A stretch of 52,938 nucleotides of DNA from Alphaproteobacteria bacterium (lineage in GTDB: Bacteria > Pseudomonadota > Alphaproteobacteria > JABAAW01), in the NCBI GenBank assembly GCA_014237925.1, contig JABACB010000008.1, forward strand, positions 1 to 52,938. Reading direction: 5' to 3'. Numbering within the stretch: the stretch's first letter is position 1; each line of letters opens with the position of its first letter. Below the pieces are notes generated by a model, which saw only the letters and a program-made list of their open reading frames with translations, did no database searches and was not told where the DNA came from. Below are positions 42,261 through 52,938 of the stretch, in pieces. The translations under genes and the position numbers were made by a program.

Positions 42261-43196
42261 GTGTTCGACGACGAACAGAAGCGCTGCGAGCCGAAGCGTG
42301 GATTGAACATCCTCTTCTTGGGCGACATCGTCGCGGCAACGGGCAGAAACGCGGTGATACGCGCAACCCCGCTGCTGCGCAAGGCGCTTGCGCTCGACCT
42401 GCTGTGCGCGAATGCCGAGAACGCGGCGCACGGCTTCGGACTGACGCCCTCGATCGCCGAACATCTTTTGGAAGCGGGGCTGGACCTGTTGACGACGGGC
42501 AACCATGTTTGGGATCAGCCCCTTCTCATCGACTACCTTCGCGCGAACCCTACTGCCCCCATTCTTCGCCCGCACAACATGCATTCGGATCCTCGTGCGC
42601 CGCTTCCTGGACGCGGCTACGCCGATCTCGCGCTCAGCGAAGGCAAGAGCGTGCGCGTCGTCAACATCATCGGACAGGTCTTCATGGAACCTTGCGCGCA
42701 TCCGTGGTTCTCTCTCCAACCCCTGCTGGCAGAAGGCTCGCCGCAAGACGCGGGCTGGGACGCGCTGCTGATCGACTGCCATGCCGAGACGACCGCCGAG
42801 AAGCTCGCGCTCGCACATCTGTGCGACGGCAAAGCGACCGCCTTCTTGGGAACGCACACGCATATTCCGACGGCGGACGCAGGCGTGTTTCCGAAAGGGC
42901 TTGCCTACCAAACGGATCTCGGCATGTGCGGTTGCTACGACTCTATCATTGGCTTTGATCGCAAGCTTTCCGTCGCTCGATATTTGAAAGAAATTCCCAG
43001 GACGAGGTTCGAGCCCGCGCAAGGTCGAGCTTCGCTCTGCGGAGTCTTCGTCCAGACCGACCCTGCGACGGGATACGCGCGACGCATCGAACCCTTGCGT
43101 CTCTCGGCAGATGAGAATCCCTTGTTGCCCTCAGTGCTGCCGCAAGCGTTGCATCCTTGCAAAAAAGACCTGCAAGAGACGCTGCAGGCATGCTAG
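42261..43196 (+). CDS. YmdB-type metallophosphoesterase
   Basis: This 311-aa protein matches the TIGR00282/YmdB phosphoesterase type. Metal-site motifs occur in order: LFLGDIV, NAENAAHGFG, TTGNHVWDQ, DCHAETTAEK and GTHTHIPTADA. Bacillus YmdB hydrolyses 2',3'-cyclic nucleotides. The start is GTG 42261, 7 nt after fau, so the genes are probably cotranscribed, as in many alphaproteobacteria. Confidence 0.88.
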   Translation: MFDDEQKRCEPKRGLNILFLGDIVAATGRNAVIRATPLLRKALALDLLCANAENAAHGFGLTPSIAEHLLEAGLDLLTTGNHVWDQPLLIDYLRANPTAPILRPHNMHSDPRAPLPGRGYADLALSEGKSVRVVNIIGQVFMEPCAHPWFSLQPLLAEGSPQDAGWDALLIDCHAETTAEKLALAHLCDGKATAFLGTHTHIPTADAGVFPKGLAYQTDLGMCGCYDSIIGFDRKLSVARYLKEIPRTRFEPAQGRASLCGVFVQTDPATGYARRIEPLRLSADENPLLPSVLPQALHPCKKDLQETLQAC

Positions 43197-43206
43197 CCTT
43201 GAGGGC

Positions 43207-44004
43207 ATGACTGAGCCTCTTTTTCGAGAAGACCCTTACGCTAAGCGCTGCCGTGCGAGTGTCGTGCGCGTAGAGCCGCCTGCGGGTGTCGTGCTTGATC
43301 GCACCGTCTTCTTCGCGCGCTCCGGCGGACAACAAGGCGACAGAGGCACGCTCTCGCGTCAGGAAAAAAACAAAAACGACGAAAACAAGGACACGGACGA
43401 GGTCAAGTCTTTCACCGTCGCAGACAGCATCTACACGACCGATCGCAACATTCTCCATGTTTTGGACATCCCCCTCGAAGACGAGCAGCTGACACAGGGC
43501 GAGACGCTGGAGGGCAACATCGACTGGGCGCGGCGATACGCCATGATGCGCCTGCATACAGCCTTGCACCTGCTATGCTCGCTGGTGCCGTACGGCGTTT
43601 CAGGGGGAAACATCGCGCCGGAGAAAGCAAGGCTCGATTTCGACTGCAGCGATGATACCAACGAAAATCCTTTAGACAAACAAATGTTACAACAACAACT
43701 CGACCGACTCGTCAAGGACGACCGCCCCATCAGCGTGCGCTGGATCGAAGAAGAAGAGTTGCAGAAGAATCCGCAGCTGGTGCGTACGCTTTCAGCCCAG
43801 CCTCCGAAGGGCGAGGGGCGCGTGCGACTGGTCTCGATCGAAGACTGCGACTTGCAACCCTGCGGCGGAACCCATGTGCGCAGCACCGCCGAGGTCGGAG
43901 AAGTTCTCATCGGAAAGATAGAGAACAAAGGCAAACACAACCGTCGCATCACACTCCGCCTCGCCGAGGGGAGCGAGGCAGCGACAGCAACGACAACAGC
44001 TTAG
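43207..44004 (+). CDS. AlaX-type alanyl-tRNA editing protein
   Basis: This 265-aa protein is a free-standing version of the AlaRS editing domain. It has VVLDRTVFFARSGGQQGDRG, the zinc site HTALHLL and the distal CGGTHVRSTAEVG. It would deacylate Ser-tRNA(Ala) or Gly-tRNA(Ala). ATG 43207 is preceded by GAGGG. Residues ~52-66 are a Lys/Asn/Asp-rich insert, and the C-terminus ends in a short Ala-Thr run. Confidence 0.88.
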   Translation: MTEPLFREDPYAKRCRASVVRVEPPAGVVLDRTVFFARSGGQQGDRGTLSRQEKNKNDENKDTDEVKSFTVADSIYTTDRNILHVLDIPLEDEQLTQGETLEGNIDWARRYAMMRLHTALHLLCSLVPYGVSGGNIAPEKARLDFDCSDDTNENPLDKQMLQQQLDRLVKDDRPISVRWIEEEELQKNPQLVRTLSAQPPKGEGRVRLVSIEDCDLQPCGGTHVRSTAEVGEVLIGKIENKGKHNRRITLRLAEGSEAATATTTA

Positions 44005-44014
44005 GACGACAACG

Positions 44015-45268
44015 ATGCCCTCCTCCTCCTACTACTCCCCCTCCTCCCTTTCTTCGCCCTCCTCGTCCTCCTCGAAGTCGTGGGGTCTTGCGACGAAGCT
44101 TGCCGACCTAGGACGCGACCCTTGGAACCACGCTGGCTATGTCAACATGCCGATCTATCGCGGCTCGACGATTCTGTTTCCCGATCTTGCAACGCTCGAC
44201 GGCAAGAAGCCCGCGCCGCTTCGATACGGTCTCCACTCCTCTCCTCAGCACGAAGCCTTGAAAGAAACGCTCACCGAGTTGGAGGGCGGAACAGGTTGCG
44301 TTCTCGTCTCCTCAGGGCTGGAGGCGGTCACCTTGCCCTTGCTCGCCCTGCTGCAACAAGGAGAGCGCATTCTCATTACCGACGGCGCGTACGAGCCCAC
44401 GCTCGATTTTGCCGAGAACTTCTTGCCGAAGCTCGGGATCAAGGCACAGCGCTACGATCCGACCGACCTTGCGGCATTGGAAAAAATCCTTGCGACGCAG
44501 CGCGACTGCAAAGCCATTCTGATCGAATCGCCGTCGTCGCACACCTTCGAGCTGACCGATATTCCCGCCCTAGTTGCCTGCGCCAAAAAGCACGATGTTG
44601 TCACGATCGCCGACAACAGCTGGGGCGCGGGCATCGCCTTGCGACCGCTGGAGATGGGGGTCGATATCGTCGTGCAATCGGGAACGAAGTATGTGTGCGG
44701 ACACTCGGATGCCTTGATGGGTTTTTGCGTCGCCAAAGAAGAGTCCTTCTTGCAAAAGCTTTCGCAAGCGCGTGCTTTCTTGGGTCTCTACAACGCGCCC
44801 GACGATGTCGCGCTCTGTCTGAGAGGGGTGCGCTCGTTGCCCGTGCGCTACGAGGCACACCGCACGGCAGCCCTTCGCGTGTGCGACTTCTTACAAGAGC
44901 AGCCCGAAGTCTCCGCCATCCTCCACCCTGCGCTTGCCTCCCACCCGCAGCATGCGCTTTGGCGACGCGATTGCGCGAGTTCCTGCGGACTCTTCTCCTT
45001 TCTGATGGAGAAGAAGGGCGAGGGGGAGCGCGCGCGCGACCTTCTCGCCCGTTTCACCGACGAGCTGCAACTTTTCGGCATGGGCTACAGCTGGGGAGGC
45101 TACAAAAGCCTGATCCTGCCCGCAGAAGTACAAGGGCTGGGGAGACAGTTTCTGCCCGATATTCCGAACGACCGCTGGCTGTTGCGCGTGCATGTCGGAC
45201 TGGAAGACACGGCAGACCTTGTCCAAGACCTCGACGATGCCTTCCTCCGCTACCGAGCCGCCGTCTAG
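44015..45268 (+). CDS. metC: Cystathionine beta-lyase (PLP-dependent)
   Basis: This 417-aa Cys/Met-metabolism PLP enzyme has [58 protein letters not shown] and the Schiff-base motif [12 protein letters not shown]. It also has the late [13 protein letters not shown] and [11 protein letters not shown] typical of proteobacterial MetC. It cleaves cystathionine to homocysteine, pyruvate and ammonia. The first ~22 residues are a Ser-rich low-complexity run outside the conserved fold. Confidence 0.9.
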   Translation: MPSSSYYSPSSLSSPSSSSSKSWGLATKLADLGRDPWNHAGYVNMPIYRGSTILFPDLATLDGKKPAPLRYGLHSSPQHEALKETLTELEGGTGCVLVSSGLEAVTLPLLALLQQGERILITDGAYEPTLDFAENFLPKLGIKAQRYDPTDLAALEKILATQRDCKAILIESPSSHTFELTDIPALVACAKKHDVVTIADNSWGAGIALRPLEMGVDIVVQSGTKYVCGHSDALMGFCVAKEESFLQKLSQARAFLGLYNAPDDVALCLRGVRSLPVRYEAHRTAALRVCDFLQEQPEVSAILHPALASHPQHALWRRDCASSCGLFSFLMEKKGEGERARDLLARFTDELQLFGMGYSWGGYKSLILPAEVQGLGRQFLPDIPNDRWLLRVHVGLEDTADLVQDLDDAFLRYRAAV

Positions 45269-45641
45269 TCGCGCTTCCTCCAGCTTGTGGGCGTCCTTGC
45301 GGTTTAACGAGCGCGGGCTTGTTTCCGCCATCGCCTTCTGCAACACGACGAAGCGCGTGCTGATGCAGGCGTGGATGAACCGCGAGGCGATCGAGCGCAC
45401 ATTGGCAACACGACAGGTCACCTACTACTCGCGTTCGCGGGACAGGCTTTGGCGCAAGGGGGAGACATCGGGCAACGAACAAACGCTGGTCGAGATGCGT
45501 CTCGATTGCGACGGGGATTGTCTGCTGCTGTTCGTAGACCAACGAGGGGTTGCGTGCCACACGGGACGGGCTTCCTGCTTCTATTTGCGAGTAGAGTCCG
45601 ATGCCAATCCCACAGACGCGTCGCTTGCAGAGGTGTCGTGA
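45237..45641 (+). CDS. hisI: Phosphoribosyl-AMP cyclohydrolase
   Basis: This ~134-aa protein has the full HisI signature: [39 protein letters not shown], the Mg-binding DCDGD and zinc-binding [10 protein letters not shown]. It performs the third step of histidine biosynthesis. I use ATG 45237, which overlaps metC by 32 nt; earlier starts extend further into metC. Its stop overlaps the modA GTG start by 4 nt. Confidence 0.92.
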   Translation: MPSSATEPPSSRASSSLWASLRFNERGLVSAIAFCNTTKRVLMQAWMNREAIERTLATRQVTYYSRSRDRLWRKGETSGNEQTLVEMRLDCDGDCLLLFVDQRGVACHTGRASCFYLRVESDANPTDASLAEVS

Positions 45642-46510
45642 CTCTTTCTCGACGCTCTTTTTTCCGAACCTGCCTCCAAGCCTTTCGCAGCCTCAACATT
45701 CTCTGCTTGGCGCTGGTGGCGGCGAGCTTGCCTTGTCGTGCGCTTACAAGCGTGAGCGAGGGACGCGAGGGAACGACGGTTTTTTTGGCAGCCAGCCTGC
45801 AGCCCGTGTTGCTCGCCATCGAGAAGCGGCACGGGCTCACACTGAAGCTTGTGCCTGCGTCCAGCGGTCTTTTGGCGCGACAGATCGCAGCGGGCGCGCC
45901 CGCCGACATCTACCTCACCGCCGATCGAAAGTGGACGGCGTGGCTTGAAGCACGGAATGTTCGCCTGCTTGCGCGCAAGACTTTTCTTTCCAACAGGCTC
46001 GCGTTCGTCGAGCCCATCGTCGATTCCCGCGTTGATTCCCGCGTTGATTCCCTCGCCGATTCTTTGTCCGCTTCGATTCCACGACACGACGAAGACACGC
46101 TGAGCAAAGCCGAGACGCGCACAAAGCTTGTTTCGGCGACGCGCATCGCCGTCGGGGATCCCAGCCATGTTCCCGTCGGGCTGTACGCGCAACAGGTCTT
46201 CGCGTCGCTTTCGCTCGACAAACCCACCTTCCTTGCCAAGCTCGTTCCGTTGGTCAACACGCGCGCGACTGTTCTGCATATCGAGCGCGCGGAAGCGCCG
46301 CTCGGTATCGTTTATCGCAGCGATGCGCTTTTTGCGAAACGCTCGGTTCGCGCGAAGATGCGCGTCGCGGGCTACCTTCCCTCTGCTCTGCACGATCCGA
46401 TCGCCTACGACATGCTTCTGCTCGGCGAGAAGGGACGCTCGCTCTACATCCTTCTTTCGAGCGCGTCTGCGCGCCAGGAGTTTCGAAGCTTCGGCTTCAC
46501 CCCTCTGTGA
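45638..46510 (+). CDS. modA: Molybdate ABC transporter substrate-binding protein
   Basis: This 290-aa periplasmic protein begins at GTG 45638 (GTGA overlap with hisI). It has a SRRSFFR twin-arginine-like motif followed by a hydrophobic segment, then [67 protein letters not shown] and GIVYRSDA, all standard for ModA. A repeated VDSRVDS insert (~residues 128-142) is made by a 15-bp DNA repeat. Confidence 0.92.
   Translation: MTLSRRSFFRTCLQAFRSLNILCLALVAASLPCRALTSVSEGREGTTVFLAASLQPVLLAIEKRHGLTLKLVPASSGLLARQIAAGAPADIYLTADRKWTAWLEARNVRLLARKTFLSNRLAFVEPIVDSRVDSRVDSLADSLSASIPRHDEDTLSKAETRTKLVSATRIAVGDPSHVPVGLYAQQVFASLSLDKPTFLAKLVPLVNTRATVLHIERAEAPLGIVYRSDALFAKRSVRAKMRVAGYLPSALHDPIAYDMLLLGEKGRSLYILLSSASARQEFRSFGFTPL
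46018..46062 (+). repeat. 15-bp repeat inside modA
   Basis: Three units of the type GTCGATTCCCGCGTT/GATTCC encode the [16 protein letters not shown] insert of ModA. Confidence 0.85.
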
Positions 46511-47184
46511 CCCTGCTGAGTCCTTACGAGTGGCAAGTGCTACGGCTGAGCCTTTGGGTTGCGACGCTCTCGTGCGTTCTCTTTCTGCCGCTGGCGTGCC
46601 TTTGGGTTGCGCTCTACGACCGCTGTCGCTTTTGGGGACGCGGCACGCTCGACCTTCTGTTCCACCTGCCGCTGGTTCTGCCGCCCGTCGTCGTTGGCTA
46701 CCTGTTGCTGTTCGCGCTCGGCAAGCAGGGCTTCCTGGGCGCAGCCCTCTATCGCTGTTGCAACATCGCCTTCGCCTTCACTTGGAAGGCTGCCGTGCTT
46801 GCCTCCGGCATCATGGCGTTCCCTCTGATGATTCGAGCCTTGCGTGCATCGCTGGAGAGCATCGATCGCAAGCTGGAGCCCGCGGCGCGCACTTTGGGCG
46901 CGTCGCGTGTGCAGGCATTTTTTTCGATCACCTTCATACAAATTCTGCCCGGCTTCTCGACCGCTCTGCTGCTGGGGTTCGTGCGCGCCTTCGGCGAGTT
47001 CGGAGCAACGATCACCTTCGCCGGCAGCATTCCGGGGGTTACGCGCACGCTGCCGCTCGCCATCTACAACGCGACCCTCATCCCTGGCGCAGAAGCCGAG
47101 GCGGCTCGGCTGGCGGTCATCGCCTGCGTTGCTGCCATCGCCGCGATTCTCGCCTCCCAACTTCTGACGCGCTCGCAAGATTGA
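46507..47184 (+). CDS. modB: Molybdate ABC transporter permease
   Basis: This 225-aa protein has about five helices and ModB hallmarks: LLFHLPLVLPPVVVGYLLLFALG, MAFPLMIRALRASLESIDRKLEPAARTLGASR (the EAA loop) and FVRAFGEFGATITFAGSIPGVTRTLPLAIY. It starts at GTG 46507 within the modA stop (GTGA overlap). Confidence 0.93.
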   Translation: MTLLSPYEWQVLRLSLWVATLSCVLFLPLACLWVALYDRCRFWGRGTLDLLFHLPLVLPPVVVGYLLLFALGKQGFLGAALYRCCNIAFAFTWKAAVLASGIMAFPLMIRALRASLESIDRKLEPAARTLGASRVQAFFSITFIQILPGFSTALLLGFVRAFGEFGATITFAGSIPGVTRTLPLAIYNATLIPGAEAEAARLAVIACVAAIAAILASQLLTRSQD

Positions 47185-47213
47185 GAACAAGACTGAGAAC
47201 AAGACTGAGACCA
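47182..47213 (+). repeat. TGAGAACAAGAC 12-bp repeat between modB and modC
   Basis: Three units fill the 45-bp spacer between modB and modC. Confidence 0.85.
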
Positions 47214-47229
47214 AGCCTGAATCTTTGCC

Positions 47230-48366
47230 ATGCTGAACTTCGACCTCACGCGCAACCTGCCGCAGCATCGTCTGCGCTTCCGCGCGCGTCTGCCTAGCGA
47301 GCCTACGACGAGCGTTCTGTGCGGAGCGAACGGCAGCGGCAAGACTCTTCTGCTATCGATGCTCGCCGGCGTCGAGCAACCCGATCGAGGACGCATTGCA
47401 TACGCCGAAAATCTCTTCTTCGCCGAAGGACGCAACCTGCCGCCTGACAAACGACGTATCGGCTATGTTTTCCAAGAAGCGCTGCTCTTCCCTCACATGT
47501 CGGTCGCAAAGAACCTCGACTACGCGCAACGCATCAACAAATCGCTGCGTGCAGCATCTCTTCTCGACAAGAAAGAGCGCAACGCCGTCATCGACGCGCT
47601 CTCCCTCTCGCGCCTGCTTGCCCGCCGTCCCTCGCGCCTCTCAGGCGGCGAGCAGCAGCGTGTAGCCCTAGCGCGCGCTTTGCTGGCAAACCCCCAGCTG
47701 CTGTTGCTCGACGAACCCCTCTCGTCGCTGGACCGTCGCCATAGGAGGGAGGCGCTCGAATTTCTTCAGCGATGGCTGCGCGACAAAAACCTCCCCTGTC
47801 TCTATGTCAGCCACGAGATCGAAGAGGTCGCCTGTATCGCAACGCACGCGCTCGTCGTCGCAACGAAGCGTGGCAACGAGGCGGGAGAGACGATCGCTCA
47901 CTCTCGGATCGCCCTCTCTTCTGCCATCGATGTTGCAACGACCGACCTGCGCACAAGCACGCTCACGGGCGCATGCCCTACCGCCGTCGTGCCTGTTCGT
48001 CTCCAAGAACAACGTGCCCTCGACGGATTGTGGACGGTCGCTTTCTTGGAAAACCCCGCAGCACGCTTTCATCTTTCTACGCACAAGGGCGCACCTCCAA
48101 CCTTGCTAGACGCGCACGCGCGCACGACGCATGCTTGCATTCGCGCCGAAGACGTCTTGCTTGCCGAGCGCGACGATCCTCACGCGCTCGACGCGCGTCT
48201 TCTTGCGCTCGCCGCGCCGCGCGACGGGTCGCACACGGCACAAATCGCCTGCGCACGCCAACGCCTGCTCATGCAACTCTCGACGAGCCAAGCGCGCAGC
48301 CTGCAGCAGACGAAAGGCAAGACCTGCCGTGTACGCATAAGAAAAGCACAAGGCGGTATACTCTGA
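47230..48366 (+). CDS. modC: Molybdate ABC transporter ATPase
   Basis: This 378-aa protein has Walker A GANGSGKT, Q-loop FQEALLFPHMSVAKNLDYAQ, signature LSGGEQQRVALARALLANPQ, Walker B LLLLDEPLSSLD and the H-loop YVSHEIEEV. The C-terminal ~90 residues correspond to the Mop/TOBE-like domain. It powers the ModB channel. Confidence 0.93.
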   Translation: MLNFDLTRNLPQHRLRFRARLPSEPTTSVLCGANGSGKTLLLSMLAGVEQPDRGRIAYAENLFFAEGRNLPPDKRRIGYVFQEALLFPHMSVAKNLDYAQRINKSLRAASLLDKKERNAVIDALSLSRLLARRPSRLSGGEQQRVALARALLANPQLLLLDEPLSSLDRRHRREALEFLQRWLRDKNLPCLYVSHEIEEVACIATHALVVATKRGNEAGETIAHSRIALSSAIDVATTDLRTSTLTGACPTAVVPVRLQEQRALDGLWTVAFLENPAARFHLSTHKGAPPTLLDAHARTTHACIRAEDVLLAERDDPHALDARLLALAAPRDGSHTAQIACARQRLLMQLSTSQARSLQQTKGKTCRVRIRKAQGGIL

Positions 48367-48396
48367 AATCTCTCCATGGCGTGCTACACTGCTGCA

Positions 48397-48426
48397 AAGT
48401 CGTCCCAAAGTCGTCCCAAAGTCACC
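48397..48426 (+). repeat. AAGTCGTCCCAA 12-bp repeat before lepB
   Basis: About two and a half units lie in the 108-bp spacer between modC and lepB. Confidence 0.75.
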
Positions 48427-48474
48427 CTCATACTTGATTCACCCCCTCCCCTTACACTCCCCGCCCGTTTTTTG

Positions 48475-49206
48475 ATGCCCCACTTCGTTATCCATATTTG
48501 GCGCGACTTCTTGCGCCCGATCCTCTTGGCGGTCCTTCTCGTCGTCTTGTTCCGCAGCTTCGTCTGGGAGCCCTTCCGCATTCCCTCAGGATCGATGGAG
48601 CCCAACCTGTTGGTCGGCGACTTCATCTTCGTCTCCAAATGGCGCTACGGCTACGGACCCTTCTCGCTACCCTTCCTGTCGCTGTTCGTCGATCACGACA
48701 GCGCACGCATGTTCGGCATTCCGCCGCGGCGCGGAGACATGGTCGTCTTTCGTCGTCCGAACAACCCCGGCGACATTTTGGTGAAACGCGTCGTCGGACT
48801 GCCCGACGATCGGGTTCGCGTCACAGGCGGACGGCTGGAGATCAACGGAAAGAAGGTGGCGCGCACGGAGCTCGCGCACAGCATGTACCAAGAGACGCTG
48901 CCGAACAGAGTGCGCTATCCCATCTTGGAAGCCTACGGCGACAACGCCTGGAACGACAACACGCCGTTGTTCCGTATTCCTGCTCGCCACTATTTTATGA
49001 TGGGCGACAACCGCGACAACTCTCTCGACAGCCGTATCATCGAAGAAGTTGGCTTCGTGCCTGAGAGCCACCTCGTAGGTCCTGTGGTTCGCGTGTGGTT
49101 TTCCCTGAAACGCAGCGGCTTCTTTCCGTTCAACATCCGCTGGAACAGAATTCTGCGTCCGATCACCGAGATCGAGGCGCGAACAATACGAGAGCATGGG
49201 CGGTGA
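48475..49206 (+). CDS. lepB: Signal peptidase I
   Basis: This 243-aa membrane-anchored peptidase has one N-terminal helix (~12-28), the catalytic Ser40 in FRIPSGSMEPNLLVGD, the catalytic Lys104 in ILVKRVVGLP and the conserved GDNRDNSLDSR. It removes Sec and Tat signal peptides. ATG 48475 matches the normal family start; longer in-frame starts lack homology. It is first in the lepB-rnc-era series and overlaps rnc by 11 nt. Confidence 0.94.
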   Translation: MPHFVIHIWRDFLRPILLAVLLVVLFRSFVWEPFRIPSGSMEPNLLVGDFIFVSKWRYGYGPFSLPFLSLFVDHDSARMFGIPPRRGDMVVFRRPNNPGDILVKRVVGLPDDRVRVTGGRLEINGKKVARTELAHSMYQETLPNRVRYPILEAYGDNAWNDNTPLFRIPARHYFMMGDNRDNSLDSRIIEEVGFVPESHLVGPVVRVWFSLKRSGFFPFNIRWNRILRPITEIEARTIREHGR

Positions 49207-49921
49207 ACGGCGAGACGAGCGCATCCCCTTGGCTTGCGAGGCGGCGCTTGTCGCGCTGGAAGATCAGCTGGGCTATCGCTTTCGAGACCGCCACTTGTTG
49301 AATGTCGCGCTGACGCACAAGAGCGTCAGCAAGCAACAAAGTTACGAACGCATGGAATTTTTGGGCGACCGTCTTCTCGGCTACCTTGTCGCAGAGACGC
49401 TCTACCGACGCTTTCCGCAAGACAACGAGGGGGAGTTGAGCAAGCGGCTTGCGGCGGCTGTTTCGCAAAAACACATCTCGAAGGTCGCGCACGGCTGGCA
49501 GGCGGGTCGCGCCGTCGTGCTTTCGTGCGAGGTGCGCAAGGAGAGTTTTGCCGAAAGCCCTGGGCTGCTTGCCGATCTGTGCGAATCGATCTTAGCTGCC
49601 GTCTATTTGGACGGCGGCTTGGAAGCACTGCGCCGTGTCGTAGACACGCACTGGGGACAGGCGTTCTGCGACGACCAGGCGAAAAGGGGAGACGAGCGCT
49701 CTCTGCTGCAAGAATGGTGTCAGGCGCGTACTTTGCCGTTGCCCGCCTATGCCTGCCGCGCCGAAGGACCTGATCACGAGAAATCTTTCTGCGCCACCGT
49801 GTCGGTGACAGCCCTGTCGAATGACATCTACACTGCCGAGGCTGTCGCCTCCAGCAAAAAGCTCGCCATGCAACAAGCGGCAGCAAGGTTGTTTGCGCGC
49901 ATTCAAAACAAGGAGCCGTGA
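49196..49921 (+). CDS. rnc: Ribonuclease III
   Basis: This 241-aa protein has the nuclease domain with signature YERMEFLGDRLLGYLVAE, LADLCESILAAVYLDGG, and a C-terminal dsRNA-binding domain (SLLQEWCQARTLPLPAY to SSKKLAMQQAAARLF). It processes rRNA precursors and double-stranded RNA. The era GTG overlaps its stop by 4 nt. Confidence 0.94.
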   Translation: MGGERRDERIPLACEAALVALEDQLGYRFRDRHLLNVALTHKSVSKQQSYERMEFLGDRLLGYLVAETLYRRFPQDNEGELSKRLAAAVSQKHISKVAHGWQAGRAVVLSCEVRKESFAESPGLLADLCESILAAVYLDGGLEALRRVVDTHWGQAFCDDQAKRGDERSLLQEWCQARTLPLPAYACRAEGPDHEKSFCATVSVTALSNDIYTAEAVASSKKLAMQQAAARLFARIQNKEP

Positions 49922-50874
49922 AACAACACTGCGGCATCACAACCTTGGTCGGCGAAAGCAACGCCGGCAAGTCTTCGTTGCTGAACGCCTTTGCGCAAGC
50001 AGCCCTTGCGGAGGTGCATCACAAACGCAACTTGACGCGCGAGGTCATGCGTGCGGTCGTCACGACAGGCGCACGCCAGCTCGTGTTGGAAGACACGGCA
50101 GGACTCAACGCCGAGGCACGCGACGAAATCGGCTCAAGGCGAGCCGAGCAATCGCTCGCCGCCGCTCGCCATGCCGCCCTCGCCCTTTGGATCGTCGACG
50201 CAGCGCGCGGCACGAAAGCCATCGAGGCACTGCTCGCGCGCGTGCAAAAAGCAACGCAACAAGGCTCACAACAAGGTTCGCGGCAAAATTCACAACAAGA
50301 TTCACAACAAGGCTCACAACAAGGTTCGCAGCAAGATTCGCAACAAGGTTCGCATGAAGGTTTAGATGCCTCGTGTCGTTTTGTCGCGCTCAACAAGGTG
50401 GATCTCGTCAAGGACAAGCGTCTGCTGCTGCCCTTAGCGCACAAGCTGGGAGCGAGCGGCTTGTTCCGCGATGTGTTCATGCTTTCTGCCAAAAGCGGCG
50501 ATGGCATCGACAGGGCGCGCAAGACGCTGCTGCTCGCTCTGCCTGAGGCGCCCTTTCTCTACGAGCGCGAGGGCGACACGCGCACACCCGCCCTCGTTGC
50601 CTGCGAGACTGCGCGCGCCGCGCTCTACGAGCGTCTGCACGACGAGCTGCCGTACGATGCCATTGTCGAGAGCGAGCTGTGCGAGCAACGCGAAGGCGCG
50701 TGGCACATCGCGCTGACGATCCTTATGAGACGCGAGAGCCAGCGGCAAATCCTTCTTGTGCACGACGCACGCCTTTTGCAAATTGTGCGCGAGCATTCGC
50801 AAAGAGTTTTGCAACGGCGTTTCCAAGCTCCCGTCCTGTTGCAGCTTCATCTTCCACGCCCTCGACAACGATAA
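49918..50874 (+). CDS. era: Era-like GTPase with Gln/Ser repeat insert
   Basis: This 318-aa protein occupies the era position after rnc. G1 is GESNAGKS (12-19), the switch I region has NLTRE, G3 is DTAG (59-62; Era usually DTPG), G4 is NKVD (159-162) and G5 is SAKSG. Residues 114-145 are a QQGSQQGS-type tandem repeat between G3 and G4. The C-terminal part starts with the Era-like ELPYDAIVESELCEQREG, but the KH-domain loop normally reading GKGG is replaced by VHDARLL, without a GxxG. Era binds 16S rRNA through this loop during 30S assembly; whether this protein does so is doubtful. Confidence 0.85.
   Translation: MKQHCGITTLVGESNAGKSSLLNAFAQAALAEVHHKRNLTREVMRAVVTTGARQLVLEDTAGLNAEARDEIGSRRAEQSLAAARHAALALWIVDAARGTKAIEALLARVQKATQQGSQQGSRQNSQQDSQQGSQQGSQQDSQQGSHEGLDASCRFVALNKVDLVKDKRLLLPLAHKLGASGLFRDVFMLSAKSGDGIDRARKTLLLALPEAPFLYEREGDTRTPALVACETARAALYERLHDELPYDAIVESELCEQREGAWHIALTILMRRESQRQILLVHDARLLQIVREHSQRVLQRRFQAPVLLQLHLPRPRQR
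50257..50352 (+). repeat. 12-bp repeat encoding (QQGS)n in era
   Basis: Eight units of the type CAACAAGGTTCA, with third-base and D/N/R variants, encode the 32-residue Gln/Ser insert. The G/A and A/G differences between units show that the array is partly diversified. Confidence 0.88.
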
Positions 50875-50896
50875 CCCTCAGTGCTAGAATACGAGG

Positions 50897-52938
<2,042 letters not shown>

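Overview
The window looks like a chromosomal segment of an alphaproteobacterium, moderately GC-rich by eye. The main evidence is the order coiled-coil gene, zapA, a candidate 6S RNA, 5-formyl-THF cyclo-ligase and YmdB-type phosphoesterase, together with hslV-hslU, a DUF1178 gene, a ComEC without a beta-lactamase domain, TRAP transporters and lepB-rnc-era. I cannot name the genus. The most distinctive feature is short tandem repeats: almost every spacer carries its own unrelated short-period repeat, and many genes carry in-frame repeat expansions.

Layout. 0-4.3 kb: two tandem minus-strand genes for FecR-domain/RTX (type I secretion-like) proteins, the second copy cut by the window edge. Each has a matching sigma-70-like promoter and a purine-rich repeated leader. 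4.5-13.4 kb: a catabolic region with a cupin, a creatinase, a divergent DctPQM TRAP transporter, a DUF3726 protein, a conserved protein of unknown function and an M19 dipeptidase. I infer a role in uptake and breakdown of creatine or a related methylated amine, with creatinase producing sarcosine and urea. 13.4-16.3 kb: a large solitary N6-adenine methyltransferase whose stop overlaps the dipeptidase start. 16.5-20.3 kb: an aldehyde dehydrogenase, a flavin reductase and a methylmalonate-semialdehyde dehydrogenase (MmsA). 20.4-26.7 kb: a metallophosphoesterase and a Dpp/Opp-like ABC transporter operon with a fused double ATPase. 26.7-27.6 kb: a small AT-rich island with a stand-alone GIY-YIG nuclease gene between two related hairpins.

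27.6-34.6 kb: histidine phosphatase and DUF1178 genes (minus), then an XRE regulator, ComEC, an MFS transporter and two tandem LysE-type exporters (plus). 34.7-40.6 kb: hslVU, a hexapeptide acyltransferase, ribosomal protein S4, an outer-membrane barrel protein, an AraC-MGMT fusion and a small lipoprotein. 40.7-52.9 kb: a dense plus-strand run of coiled-coil protein, zapA, candidate 6S RNA, fau, YmdB-like phosphoesterase, AlaX-type editing protein, metC, hisI, modABC, lepB, rnc, era and a 3'-truncated B12-dependent methylmalonyl-CoA mutase. Many genes here overlap by 4 nt (ATGA or GTGA), which suggests translational coupling. MmsA makes propionyl-CoA, and the mutase would complete its route to succinyl-CoA if a propionyl-CoA carboxylase and epimerase exist elsewhere.

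No tRNA, rRNA, CRISPR array, insertion sequence, prophage or replication origin is evident. The best leads for something undescribed are the creatinase/TRAP/DUF3726 cluster, the duplicated FecR-RTX loci with conserved repeat leaders, the Era with a Gln/Ser repeat insert and no recognisable KH GxxG loop, the hairpin-flanked GIY-YIG island, and the general repeat expansion.
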